Positions 26,701-36,611 of a stretch of DNA of 64,000 nt are shown in pieces. The notes below the pieces were generated by a model. The model was not told the origin of the DNA and did not search any database. It saw only the letters and a program-made list of their open reading frames with translations. Position 1 is the stretch's first letter; each line of letters opens with the position of its first letter. Made by a program: the position numbers and the translations under genes. Source of the DNA: Durusdinium trenchii (Eukaryota; Sar; Dinophyceae; Suessiales; Symbiodiniaceae); NCBI GenBank assembly GCA_963970005.1, contig CAXAMN010022707.1:670259-734258 (forward strand). Reading direction: 5' to 3'.

Positions 26701-27771
26701 CAGACGATAGAGCTCCTCCAGACCTTGAAGAGTTTGATGCGGTCAAAAGTAAGGAAGGCTGGCAAGAAGACAATGGAACACATAGAGGTGTATCCATGTG
26801 AGCCTTCTGCATCATTGAGGCAGGTGGCCTACGATGAGGACGACCCACCGTGTACGCTCACTGCGCCCGTGGTGGGCAAGCTGCAGTGTTTGAGGAAGAC
26901 CTCAAAGGCTGCGAAGGATGACTCACCTCCTGGAACAGAGTTGGTTCCAGCTCGGCCAGCCCAGAAAGTAGTGGAGCCGAGCGCAATGGGGTTCAGCTGC
27001 GATGCCATGCAGATGTTCCAGCTCTTTCAGATGTTTAACTCAATGCAAGGTGGTGGGTCGAGCACTGCTTCGTCAAGCTCAACCTCTCCAAACCTACTGC
27101 AGAACTTGCAGGTCTTCAGCAACAAACCAGGCACTGCGGTGACACCGCCACCGCAGAACAGAGTGTCCACAGAGCCGCCCACTAGTGCCACCAAAGCAGC
27201 AGACGCCCTCTTCGATTCACCACCGGACGAAGGCAAGGCTCAGGAGCTGCAATTGGTCCTTCCAGAGGCGAAGGTGGCTTCGCCAGAAGAGCAAAGTGCT
27301 TTGGTAAAGGCAGCTCTTGCACGTAGGCAGTCTGCAAAGGCAGAGGTCAAAGAGGCAAAGAATGAATCAGAGCCTCATGCAAAGGCCAAGGGAAAGGCCA
27401 AAGCAAAGGGGAAAGCTGGTGCCAAAGCCAAGACCCAGAATGAAAAGAAAAAGGGCGAGGCCGAGACAGCTCCCACCAAGAGAAAGACAGAGAAGACTGC
27501 AGACGTTTCTCAGCCCAGCGCCAAAGCAAAGGCCAGGGCTGACAGAAAGGTTTGGTCAAAGGAAGCCCCACCGCCTGTGCCTGCGCCCAAGAGTGGCACG
27601 ACCTACTACCGGCACGGCAAGATCCACCGCAACCAGGGTGCGTTCAGAGTCTTCCTCAACTGCAGTGACCGTTGCGATAAGAAAGTGAAGATCGTTGACG
27701 AAGAGAATTGCAGTGCTGAGTGGCAGCGAGCCCTGAAGTTGATCGATGAAGCTCCGGCTGACGTTGAGTGA
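26638..27771 (+). CDS. unrecognised ORF G, Lys/Ala-rich with small C-terminal domain
   Basis: The ORF has 377 residues to a TGA at 27769. The middle has a Met/Gln/Phe-rich patch (AMQMFQLFQMFNSMQ) and a Ser/Thr-rich linker. A long AKAKGKAKAKGK-type basic region, like histone H1 tails, follows at about residues 245-315. The last 50 residues form a compact domain: TTYYRHGKIHRNQGAFRVFL, then SDRCDKKVKIVD and EWQRALKLI. The basic region suggests DNA binding. The final 55 bases are duplicated just downstream. Confidence 0.5.
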   Translation: MLHLNSPRVSGELGVALGTGKQTIELLQTLKSLMRSKVRKAGKKTMEHIEVYPCEPSASLRQVAYDEDDPPCTLTAPVVGKLQCLRKTSKAAKDDSPPGTELVPARPAQKVVEPSAMGFSCDAMQMFQLFQMFNSMQGGGSSTASSSSTSPNLLQNLQVFSNKPGTAVTPPPQNRVSTEPPTSATKAADALFDSPPDEGKAQELQLVLPEAKVASPEEQSALVKAALARRQSAKAEVKEAKNESEPHAKAKGKAKAKGKAGAKAKTQNEKKKGEAETAPTKRKTEKTADVSQPSAKAKARADRKVWSKEAPPPVPAPKSGTTYYRHGKIHRNQGAFRVFLNCSDRCDKKVKIVDEENCSAEWQRALKLIDEAPADVE

Positions 27772-27855
27772 AAAGTTGATGAATAGGTTTTTGTGTCGAA
27801 TGAGTGGCAGCGGGAGTTGATCGATGAAGCTCCAGCTGACGTTGAGTGAAAATTG
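27717..27855 (+). repeat. tandem duplication of the ORF G 3' end
   Basis: GAGTGGCAGCG, then GTTGATCGATGAAGCTCC, GCTGACGTTGAGTGAAAA occurs at 27717-27774 and again at 27811-27855. The second copy lies beyond the stop codon and is shorter by a few bases. Confidence 0.85.
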
Positions 27856-28597
27856 GGACTGCACTTGGTTTTAACGATTGCTGTACTTGCATTGCGTTGT
27901 GAGTCTTGCATTGGGTTTCAACACGTGCTTAAAGAAGACATTCCGTGTCAATACCTTTGACAACCCACACAACCCTGCCTTTGCATTTTGATCATCAATT
28001 CCACCTGTGCAAACGTGGTCCCCTGCAAACGCCAATCAACTCATTCAGAAGTTTGTTTCGCGCCAGCTGCCAGAACCCGTCTCTGTCCGTTGTTGCATCG
28101 AGGTTGTTGACAGGTTCTTTATTGAGGACACGTCCAATGCTCCAATCAGGTGGGGGCCGCCTGATTGCTAAACACGGTGCAACCATCTCAGGTGGTGACT
28201 GCAGTGTTGACAGAGGCTTGCGCTGAAGGAATAGTTTCCTTGTATACACTGATTTGTGTGCAACCGACTGATTGCTAAACGAGACGCAACAATCTCAGTT
28301 AGTCAGGCTGAAGTGTTGACGGAGTTTTGCACTGAAGGAATAGTTGCATTGTACAATTGTACTGAGTATTTTTGCTTAAGTGGTTGATGTTTCTGCAGCA
28401 GTGCGCATGCATGAATCGCACGCACAGCGCCAAAGCAATGCATACATAGCACGTGCAACTCTAATCCAGCACGTAGGTTTGTGGAACAACCATATATCAT
28501 ATATCATCATACATCCCAGTGACAGGGCCAGACCAGAAACACGGCTCGTGAATCGTGAGTGCAAGTGCAGGGTCCTTTGACTCGCACTGCGAGAGCC
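27856..28597. other. spacer with 150-bp tandem duplication
   Basis: At about 28135-28245 and 28260-28355 a unit with CTGATTGCTAAAC, CAAYCTCAG, GTGTTGACRGAG and GAAGGAATAGTT is duplicated in tandem. I recognise no gene. Confidence 0.6.
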
Positions 28598-29983
28598 ATG
28601 AGCTCAAGTTCTCGCGGGCCACGCGATGTTTATGTGGCTTCTGCTTCTCATGCATTTGTCAGCCAAAGTGGAATGGTCGCACTTCTGAAGTCAGTACGTG
28701 AACACGGATTGCCCGAGCACATCAGTCGACAGACACTGAAGAGGACGAGAGTGCAAGCTTTACCAGGAGATACACCCTTAGGCCCTCTCCAATCCACACT
28801 GAGCCTCATTGAGGAACAGGGTGGAACGTTGGAGCTGCCTTGCATCTCGCCTTGGCCTTTGCTTTTCGCTACATTGGAAAGGAATGAGTCCTTTAGGGAG
28901 TTCTTTGAGGGCGTGCTTGCGTCCTCCAACAAAACTGCAGGGAATCCATTCAAGGTGGCACTCTACTGTGACGAGATCCTTCCTGGAGACCAGTTGAAGG
29001 CAACCAACTCCAGAAAGATGGTTGCCTTCTACTGGTCTTTGATGAATTTCGGCAATCAGCTCGGCCGCGACATGTTGTGGTTTCAAATTTCGATTTGTCG
29101 GACCTCTCACATCAAGAAGGTTGCTGGACAGTACAGTCAACTGTTCAAAAAAATCTGTGAGTTGTTCACAAAACCGCCGTTTGACGGAAGGCTTGGACTG
29201 AGCCTGCCCCTGAATGGGCCTTGTAAGTTTGGCTTCTTCAAGGTCGGGCTCCTCTTGGCGGACGAGGCCGCGCTTAAGCAGTGCTGGTCGAATAAGGGCT
29301 CCTCAGGACTGTTCATTTGTGTGTTCTGCCAGAACGTCACCAACCATTTGCTGGAGGTGGCAGCTCACGACACATCTGACTGGCTGGTGCCAAGTTTTGT
29401 TTGCAGCCTGGACCAATGTGTCTTGCACACGGATGAATCAGTCATGGCGGTGATCAGGAAACTCAAAGCCGATAAGGCCACCTTGAGGAAGGGGGCTTTC
29501 GATGAGCTTGAAAAGACTTTGGGGTTTACATATTGCGAGGAAGGCGCACTTTTCGATGAGAACTTCATGGCAACAATTCCTGGACCTGTATCGATGACAT
29601 CTTACGACTGGATGCATGTATACCTTGTCTCAGGTTTGTGGAATAGCGAGGTGTCCCTCCTTTTGAGCAAGGTGAAAGAAGGGCATGGAATCGGTGTGTC
29701 GTCGTTGGTTGCTTTTTTGAAGAAGTTGTCATGGCCCAAGAAGATCTCGTCCAGAAGCTTGAGTGGCATCAGGGCTGTTGAGAAGCTGAAAGATGGACCT
29801 TTGAGTTGCTCAGCCTCTGAAGGGTTGTCGCTATACCCGTGTATCAGGGCCTGGTTGATGACTGAAGTTCCATCATCTGTTGGAGAAGCAGGCAAGGCCA
29901 TCAGGTCTTACTACAGTTTGGCTGCGGTGTTGGATCTTCTCCAGAGGACCCGATCAGAGAGCATTTCGCCCGTTGACTCTTGA
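28598..29983 (+). CDS. transposase, N-terminal and catalytic block
   Basis: The ATG at 28598 gives 461 residues. The core reads ALYCDEILPGDQLKATNSRK followed by MVAFYWSLMNFG, then FFKVGLLLADEAALKQCW, GLFICVFCQNVTNH, and later SYDWMHVYLVSGLWNSEV. The DE..PG, ADE..LK..W and DWMH motifs are what I know from a large transposase family in dinoflagellates that resembles CMC/Plavaka-type DDE enzymes. The acidic residues in these motifs are the candidate catalytic ones. The C-terminal half of the enzyme is in the block at 30.33 kb. It is the only recognisable enzyme of the 15.7-kb element and so the likely mover of it. Confidence 0.65.
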   Translation: MSSSSRGPRDVYVASASHAFVSQSGMVALLKSVREHGLPEHISRQTLKRTRVQALPGDTPLGPLQSTLSLIEEQGGTLELPCISPWPLLFATLERNESFREFFEGVLASSNKTAGNPFKVALYCDEILPGDQLKATNSRKMVAFYWSLMNFGNQLGRDMLWFQISICRTSHIKKVAGQYSQLFKKICELFTKPPFDGRLGLSLPLNGPCKFGFFKVGLLLADEAALKQCWSNKGSSGLFICVFCQNVTNHLLEVAAHDTSDWLVPSFVCSLDQCVLHTDESVMAVIRKLKADKATLRKGAFDELEKTLGFTYCEEGALFDENFMATIPGPVSMTSYDWMHVYLVSGLWNSEVSLLLSKVKEGHGIGVSSLVAFLKKLSWPKKISSRSLSGIRAVEKLKDGPLSCSASEGLSLYPCIRAWLMTEVPSSVGEAGKAIRSYYSLAAVLDLLQRTRSESISPVDS

Positions 29984-30331
29984 CACGGTTCCTTCAACGT
30001 TTGACCACTATTTTTAAATGTGTTTGGTGTCAATTTTCTTGATAATTGATTGAAGGGTGTGCAGGGGGTTCACTGTGAAAGGAAAAGTTGTGAAACTGTG
30101 ATTGGGTTTGCTTTGACAGGGCAACTGACAGACAGCTGCTCGTTTGGAACGGTTTCAGCTTTCATTCGAAGTCTAAAGAAGTATGGTGTGTTCCTTGTGT
30201 TGCCACGCTTTGACAGGGCATCTGACAAACAGTTGCTCGTTTGGAACGAAACCGTTGTAAGTCATGCCGAGTTTTAAACAAAGAGTAAACGCAACAAAAT
30301 ATTATAGATATAAACTTGAAATACTGAGGAG
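29984..30331 (+). repeat. intron-like spacer with 98-bp tandem repeat
   Basis: CTTTGACAGGGCA, CTGACARACAG and TGCTCGTTTGGAACG occur at 30112-30152 and again at 30210-30250. A degenerate copy lies at 16848-16880 near the left end of the element. Between the two transposase blocks this probably is an intron. Confidence 0.65.
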
Positions 30332-30976
30332 TTGCGGCAACGCATTGAGAGTCACCTTTGCGATCGCCTGGCCGCGTACGGACCGGCGTGTATGCAACCC
30401 AAGGCTCACTATAGCCTTCACTTGCCGTCGTTTCCGGCCCGAGACGGCCAATTGACGAGTTGTTGGGTGCATGAAAGGAAGCACCGACAGCTCAAAAGAC
30501 ATGGCAATCACAGCACGAACGCCAACAGGAAAGTCTCGTGGGAGAGGGGCATCTTAGAAGAGGTGGTCTTGGCGCAGCTGCTGGAGACAAACGAATGGGA
30601 CTGCAAGTCTGGGGTAGTGCTTCACAATCCCTTGAAAGCTTCTGCAGAGTTGACCATGGAGCTGCAACGAAACCTTGGCCACACTTTGGACTCGAGCTTT
30701 GAAGTGTTTGTTTCTTTCGACGCCCTTTGCAACTATGAGAACGTGTCGCGTGGAGATTGTGCGCAGACTAGCGCGCACATGGTTGAGATCTGGTTCCATT
30801 TGCAGGTTGTGTCAGAAGTCAGTGGCGCTTCATTTCACTCAGTCGTTTCCAAGTGGAAGCCTGCAGGCCCCAATCAGTTCCGAATGACTGAGGCACCAGA
30901 ATTGGTGCCGACAGAAAGCCTTCAAAGGGCAATCCCGTTTTATGTCGGTGGAGACGTGGCAACCGTGATCCCTTGA
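30332..30976 (+). CDS. transposase, C-terminal block
   Basis: The ORF is open for 214 residues with no ATG near the likely exon start. QPKAHYSLHLPSF, SCWVHERKHRQLKRHGNHST and an acidic ERGILEEVVLAQLLE follow in the order expected for the C-terminal part of the same transposase family (PK.H..lHlp and ERKHr..Kr motifs). It is downstream of the 28.6-kb block in the same direction, so the two are probably exons of one gene. The frame ends at a TGA at 30974. Confidence 0.6.
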   Translation: MRQRIESHLCDRLAAYGPACMQPKAHYSLHLPSFPARDGQLTSCWVHERKHRQLKRHGNHSTNANRKVSWERGILEEVVLAQLLETNEWDCKSGVVLHNPLKASAELTMELQRNLGHTLDSSFEVFVSFDALCNYENVSRGDCAQTSAHMVEIWFHLQVVSEVSGASFHSVVSKWKPAGPNQFRMTEAPELVPTESLQRAIPFYVGGDVATVIP

Positions 30977-31489
30977 AAAGATTGCACCCATGTTGCATGA
31001 CAGGCTTCATTTTTGACATGGAACCTGACGTTTTGCAACCCAGTTGCGTGACAGGCCTCCTTTTTTACACGCAGGAACTTCATGTTTTCTGTGCAGTGCA
31101 CCGTTCGATCGAGTCTCGTCATTTCGTTTCGTCGTTCCATCGTTCGATCGCTCGTTTCTGCCAGGTGATCACCGTGGTCCTGGTCGATGTGCCTTGTGGA
31201 TCCGAGAAAGATCTATATACCTTGAAGCGAGCCGTTGCTGGCCCTGCATGGTCACAAAATACGCGAGCCGCAAGAGCAGGCCCTGCCTCTGATCAGCGCG
31301 GCTTTCCAAAACGTGGCGCCCTGCCTCCACGACGTGGCGCCGGTGTCCGGAAATCTCCGCCACGGCCAGGACTCGCAGGGCTTCTTGCAAGAGCTCGCAT
31401 AGCGCAGGGCGCACGCAGAGCTCGCGCTTTTGCGAAAAAAACGCGACGCGGAATGTCAAAAAGAGCCCATATGCGGGCTCATATTTTCA
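30977..31489. other. 3' spacer of the 15.7-kb element
   Basis: I recognise no gene. TGCATGACAGGC and TGCGTGACAGGC with TTTTTGACATGGAACC between them form an imperfect duplication near 30993-31062. The stretch 31270-31440 is GC-rich. Confidence 0.45.
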
Positions 31490-31631
31490 GGGTTAGTCCT
31501 GGTTATCGCGTTTATCTAATCATGGTTACAAAGGCGCTAAACATGGTTACAGAAGTGGTATAAACATGTTTAGCTAAGTGGCGCAAACGAGTGCTAAATG
31601 TGTTTATAAGTAGGCTAAAGACGTAGTAAAT
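31490..31631. repeat. right subterminal repeats
   Basis: Contains several CTAAACATGGTTACA and TTTAGCTAAGTGGCGC motifs. The reverse complement, GCGCCACTTAGCTAAA, matches the left end near 16190. Confidence 0.65.
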
Positions 31632-31667
31632 GAGACAGAGGTTTAGCAACCACGACGGGCATCCAAG
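31632..31667 (-). repeat. right terminal inverted repeat, 15.7-kb element
   Basis: It ends CCACGACGGGCATCCAAG and mirrors 15922-15957. It is followed by CA and then by sequence homologous to TIR-like copy 2. Confidence 0.92.
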
Positions 31668-31679
31668 CATCCCCTTCCT

Positions 31680-31917
31680 GTGGGCCTGCATGGACCTTGC
31701 AGCCAGCGATGCCAAGATGCAGCACTGGCTTATTGCCATCAACTGGCTTTTGAGTGGCCTTACGGTGTGTTTGTTGGCTGGTCCCCTCAACATTGATCCT
31801 CAGCCGCCTTACGTGTGTGCCATGCAACGATCTGTAGCTCCAACTCATGAACAGCGATGTGAGGAGAGGATTGAGGATGACATCCAAGCTCGTCCAAACA
31901 GGACCTGTGGCCGCTGA
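31680..31917 (+). CDS. TIR-like membrane protein, copy 1, transmembrane exon
   Basis: The frame reads WACMDLAASDAKMQHWLIAI and then NWLLSGLTVCLLAGPLNIDP, with one clear transmembrane helix. It is nearly identical to 37462-37632 in copy 2. In copy 1 this block is 26 kb from the main exon because of two insertions. A TGA ends the frame at 31915, but splicing to the next block at 31.93 kb is likely. The start of the exon is uncertain; CTTGCAG at 31695-31701 is a possible acceptor. Confidence 0.6.
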
Positions 31918-31930
31918 AGTTTCACCAATC

Positions 31931-32181
31931 AGTTGGTGGCGTCCGTTCTTGCGGTTTGTCTAGCTGCTTTACATCTGATTCTCTTCATCTCGATCGGCAC
32001 CGCCGATCGAGTTGCTGTGCCCAGTCGATCGGCTCGGCTCCTTCAGTCGAAAAGAACCACTGTTGCTCCCACTGAGGAGAACATGGCCAGCCTGGCCCAT
32101 CGCTTCCGTGCGCGGCAGCCCACAGCTGGTCGTGAAGCACTGATGGATGTGCTGGTGCTCCTGCTGGCGCCTTGGACCTAA
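31931..32181 (+). CDS. TIR-like membrane protein, copy 1, last exon
   Basis: After the acceptor-like AATCAG the frame reads LVASVLAVCLAALHLILFIS, a hydrophobic segment, then a charged tail ending EENMASLAHRFRARQPTAGR and EALMDVLVLLLAPWT before a TAA. The tail is conserved in copy 2 at 38165-38280. It is probably the C-terminus of the protein. Confidence 0.6.
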
Positions 32182-32830
32182 GGAGTGGTTCAGGGCCTAG
32201 GGAGTGCTGTGCTGGCGAAGCAAACATCGATTCAACACTTCGTGACTAGAGATGACAGGAATATCAGGATCCCTTCTTGGTTGGCTTCTTTGGGCCCAAA
32301 CAGAAGTTGCATCTTAAACAACTCAAAAGCTGTTTTGTGAACGCATGTTCAGTCTTTGTCTACTTTGGCATCTTCTGTCCGAATCCTCGTCGATTCACAG
32401 GAGTAGCTGGAAGTGGATCCCAGTCCTATGACCTCTTAGAGTCGGTCAACAAAGAAAGCATGTTTGAACAAGGCCTTCACTAACATAGGATAGATTAGAA
32501 TATATAGGATAGACCCACTATTATAATATATAATAGTTTGAATATGATTTAATATATAGATTGAATCATCCACTGGAATAGGATAGACCCAAATTATGGA
32601 GCACCTGCCATATACAGGAGCCATGGCCCATCAGGGCTCATTGGTGCTTCTGGTTTCGAGTAAAAGAATTCGACCCTGGGCCACTTTGCAGAGATCCGCT
32701 ATCTAGCCACTGATCCCAACAAATGGATACAAATGGTGGGGTGCGATGCGGGTAACTTTTGCAGACAGCTTCCACTAAAGGTACAGTATCATCCATATAC
32801 CTCTCCTGCCAATCGCCCAGGTAGCACCAC
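32182..32830. other. non-coding, AT-rich stretch inside
   Basis: No gene is recognised. 32480-32570 is very AT-rich with repeated AATATATA and ATAGGATAGA motifs. Confidence 0.5.
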
Positions 32831-32844
32831 TCGTCTTGTGCGGC

Positions 32845-33115
32845 ACTGCTCTGACCTTCTTAAGTGGCGCCTTGCAGCCTCCGCTGCCCTCGTTGTGGCC
32901 GCCTTCTACGGCTTGCTGGAGCTGGTAGTGTGGCTGAAGCGCAGGAGATGTCCACGTGCGAGGTTGAAAGGACAGGAGTCAGGGCCGTCTGCCAGGATAG
33001 GGCACCAATTTTGAACGAACAGATCACCAGCGGCCGAGGGGCGGCGAATGGTGCCTCGGGTGCCTCGAATCCTCGAAGCCAAAAACTTGGCGACTGGACT
33101 GGGCACCTCATTTTT
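32845..33115 (+). repeat. dispersed repeat, copy 1 (possible transmembrane exon)
   Basis: GTGCGGCACTGCTCTGACC and the following 250 bases are about 80 percent identical to 43300-43610. One frame gives ASAALVVAAFYGLLELVVWL plus a basic end, which looks like a transmembrane exon, but a 4-base difference between the copies (GG against CCCAGG) shifts the frame, so the coding frame is not settled. Confidence 0.6.
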
Positions 33116-34958
33116 CGGGCACGGGTTTGTGTGCGGGCGTCCAAAACCGAACTGCGCGCAGTGACGTAGAAAAGCGGAGAAAGCGCGTACAGACGATCCA
33201 AGACTTGGACGTTCCACAGAGCACCTTTCGTTTGATGGGAGCCCGGGCTTCAAGCGGCTTCAACCTAATTGGGGATTTAGTGGTTGCTTCAACTACATGC
33301 CGAGAAGGTATGCATCCGGATGACTTGACGTCATGACGTCGTGACGTGCGTCGCCAGGCCGTCATGTTGATCAGAGCGGCGAGGTGGGACGTCGCCAAGC
33401 ACATGAAGTGATCATGATCAGAATGATGAGGTCATGATATGCCAGCCATTTTTAGTGATGATGGATGGCGATAAACCGTGTTTGTAGGTGTTTGTTTGTT
33501 TGTGGTGATGCACAGTCAGTTGTGTTGCTGAAGTGATCACTGTTCTTTTTGTGCTGCCGTGCCTGGCTGGCTCTATGACCATGTGCTGTTGTCGGGTCGG
33601 ATGTGGCTGAAGGCATACATCAGGTCCGGTGTGCAGACCACATCGATTGGAACTTGGGCCACTGTAACTTTGCATAACTCGAAGCATTCTCTTCAGAACT
33701 TCATGGGATTCTGGGATTGGAGGATGGTATTTAGTATTATGATTCGTTTCAGTGTGTTTCACAAAAAAGGCATGATCACGCATGATCACGCATGGAGTGC
33801 AGCTCTAGACTCAACACTCAAAACAATGTGCTCACAAGAGACGAGACGTGAGAAACATCAAGGCTAGCTAGCTCACGAAGATGTGCACACTTGATCCTAC
33901 ATCACCCCAGTTTTCAAGCCTGGCCCATAATTCAATAGCTTGAATCCCGAACGAACATCTTGATCTCCTCGGGTCACTCGGCGAACACTCTCGTCGGCTC
34001 GGCCACCCGTGGCGCGGTTACTCGACGCTTACCCGGGCGCGCTTGACGTCCTCAGCATCCTCAGTTGGAGGAATCCAATAAGTTTACACGTTTTCAATGA
34101 TTTGACGCTTGAAATCCATCTCAGATCCCTTGCTGGTTCTGTTTCCTGGTTTGGGCAGCTATCTTGCTGGCAGCTGCAGGTTTCCTTTAGCAGCAGGTGG
34201 CACCGTACTTCCACCTGAAAAGAAGAAAAAACACCTGTCTTCTGAACTGTCACGGCCACCATGGCCTTTTCTCAACGTCCGCAGAGTCTTTGGGTGGTGA
34301 GACTCTCGGGCCAGACTGGGCATCCGGGGGGCATGTGACTGGTGACCGCACTGGTCTCAAATTCCGCAGACTGTATCCAGGATAAAAAGAATGGTTTAAC
34401 ATCATGTGGGGGGCTGTTTTATTAATCAACACTATATACCTGGATCTTCCCAGTGACCTTTTGATCCCCTGGTTTGAGGTCACTTAGGCTTGTAAAAGGT
34501 CACTTAGGATTCCAAAAAGGTCACTGGGAAGGTCCTGGTACATAAGCCTTGTATATCCTTGTATGATATGTCGGTATCCAAAAGACCAGGTCCAACTCCT
34601 TTTCGAGACCCTTTGGACTCCACTCGCAACTCTAGTTCTTCACCACCGGACTTCGCGGCAAGCGAGACGCAGCGGACTTCGCTGCTGCTGAGACGCCCTA
34701 TAGCCGACGCTGTCGGTCGTTCGTTCGCGGCAAATGCGCTCGGCTGGTTGGGCCCCAGATGGGGTCACCCGGCTTCCCCAGCTCTAATTCTCCATCCACA
34801 AGAGTGGACGAGAGCGGTTGGTGGGTGAACGTTGGCAGGTTCGCGAGCACGGACGGAGCACCGGCTGAAGAGGCAGGCGCTGGAACTGGGCTCTGAAGAG
34901 AGTCCGCCCCAAGGTTGGTAGACGATCTCCGCCGAACTTCGTCTATGCTTCTCAACCT
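33116..34958. other. no gene recognised
   Basis: The region contains a short (GGTCACT)-type repeat near 34450-34530 (AGTGACCTTTTGATCC, then GGTCACTTAGG twice and GGTCACTGGGAAGG). The rest shows no motif that I recognise. Confidence 0.45.
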
Positions 34959-35184
34959 GTCTCTAACATGCCTTGCCACAGCAATAAGAACCAGCAGGCC
35001 AAGGCAAGTGTGTGTAGGAAAGCACGGGGCGAACTTCTTCTCATATGGGTGTTTTCGATGGCGCTCACGTCTTTTTGGCTCTGGATTCTGGGGATAGAAC
35101 TTTTCCTCCAGACTTCTTCCTTAGCCCTTTGCGTGAAACGCACTGGTGAGAGGGGAAGCGAGAGCACGATTTTCGTGGTCCACC
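34959..35184 (+). promoter_or_regulatory. conserved 5' block of TIR-like gene copy 2
   Basis: Homologous to 3653-3881, ending at the first ATG of copy 2. Conservation of this upstream block suggests that leader and promoter were duplicated with the gene. CTTTTTGGCTCTGG near 35069 again resembles a degenerate spliced-leader end. Confidence 0.6.
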
Positions 35185-35500
35185 ATGGAGGACTTGACAG
35201 CGCCAGTGCCACGTGAGCGACCGGAGCTATTGAACAATTTGGCAGCCCCTGGGCATGAAAAGGAGTTGGTAAATGACGGTGCTTTGGAGTGTGTGGTGGA
35301 GTCGGAGCGTAGGCCGTACTGCCTGAACAGGTCTAGATGGTGTAGGCCGTACTCCTTCATTCGACCCCCAACCCAGATGGGATCCGCTCCCAATTGCTCG
35401 TCCTTACCGGTTGGACGTGGCAACTGTCTACCGGACCGACAGGACTGGGACGACGACGCCGGACCGACATGGTCTCCCGCTGAAGTGCTGGCGTCCGGCG
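35185..35500 (+). CDS. TIR-like membrane protein, copy 2, first exon
   Basis: MEDLTAPVPRERPELLNNLA is conserved with copy 1 and marks the start. The frame continues open with ECVVESERRPYCLNRSRWCR for at least another 80 residues. Where the exon ends is not clear; conservation with copy 1 stops after about 25 residues. The segment is soluble and charged, so the N-terminus is probably cytosolic. Confidence 0.5.
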
Positions 35501-36030
35501 ACCCCACGGACCGGACCCCACTGGTCCATCGACCACTGGCCCATCGACTCCCAGCCTTAGGCTGTGGTGGCCCAGATGGAGCTGATGCGACCGGAAGCCT
35601 TGCGCGTCACCTTGGCCGTCCGGGCACTCCAGGGCTGTGGCAGGGTCTTTCGACTACGGCTGCGGCAGGATCTCTTTGCGAAGAGTTTTGTAACTCTGAC
35701 ACTGGCAGAGAGTGGCAGAGGGGGTGACTTCCAGTTTCAGTTTGGACCTGTTTGGATGCTGCAAATCCCAGCAAATGACACCACTTTACTTTGATCCTCA
35801 CTCGACTGAGGTGGACTGAGGTGGACTCCCTGAAAGAACGCCAAGTGGAGCTTGGGGAACATGAAAACGATCCATAGTAAACACTCCATTTTTGGTGCTC
35901 GTTCTTCAACTTCAAGACCCTTTGGTTGCTGATTCCCGTGTATTATTTGCCAGTTCAACCACCCCCCCAACTCATTGCACATTTGGTGATTTTCATTCAT
36001 CTTCGCATCTCCTTCCTAACTCGGTGACAA
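35501..36030. other. presumed intron of TIR-like copy 2
   Basis: I see no conserved coding sequence. The open frame of the first exon continues for some distance but becomes Gly/Ala/Pro-rich without any motif. Confidence 0.4.
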
Positions 36031-36310
36031 GGTGAGCGACCAGATCTCCTGTTTTTGGTCTCACTCCTGGCATGGTGGGCGGCGCAAGAAGGTGGTTACG
36101 CTGCTCACACTCTACAACGGCCTGCCGGCGATACTTTGTGGTGTTCTGGCTGCTCTGGTGATGTTGGTGCTTTTCACCTTCGGATCTCTTCCAGGATTCC
36201 AAAGAGTTGCTGATTCTCCGAGTGATCATTCCGCGTGGCAGCTTGGAGAAGCCACCGACTTTTCTTTTGCCTTTTTGTGTTGGGTTTATTTTGGCTCTGA
36301 TACACGGTGT
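36031..36310 (+). CDS. TIR-like membrane protein, copy 2, second exon
   Basis: After an AG acceptor the frame reads VSDQISCFWSHSWHGGRRKK, then VVTLLTLYNGLPAILCGVLA and ALVMLVLFTFGSLPG. FWSHSWHG with the following basic residues corresponds to the first strand and loop (F.SHS) of a TIR fold, and it is followed by one or two transmembrane helices before the remaining TIR-like strands in the next exon. I cannot find this exon in copy 1. Confidence 0.6.
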
Positions 36311-36611
36311 GCGTTCGGGGTGTACGGCGTAATGACATACAGGGGATCTTAAGACATGACCGGCGACCGGCGCTGTGCTCGTCATCGAACCCTTGCAGTG
36401 CTCGTCATGACTCGTCCAAAGGTGGGAGAGTGTGTGTGCCCCAGAGATCCCAAAAGGTAGGGCTGCACTGCGGATGTGAAAGGTTGTTTGGGCACAAGTT
36501 GCCCAGACAGCCCAGACTGATATGTTGACATACAGACAGTACAATCGCCGATTTGGTAGGCTTTGATAGACATGAAGCAAGTTCGTGAACATCACTTGCA
36601 CTTCGCTCATA

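Larger units (their letters stand above)
15922..31667 (+). mobile_element. 15.7-kb TIR DNA transposon with many ORFs
   Basis: The element is bounded by 36-bp inverted repeats that differ at one base, and by CA at both outer edges (15920-15921 and 31668-31669). The flanks joined together read like the uninterrupted sequence at 37441-37470, which is a good empty-site match. It encodes a two-part transposase near the right end and at least seven other ORFs on the same strand. Subterminal regions share TTAGCTAAAC and TTTATAA motifs. The 2-bp duplication is like that of the CACTA element above, but the ends start CTTGGATG, not CACTA, so the superfamily is uncertain (CMC or Plavaka/KDZ-like are candidates). 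Confidence 0.85.
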
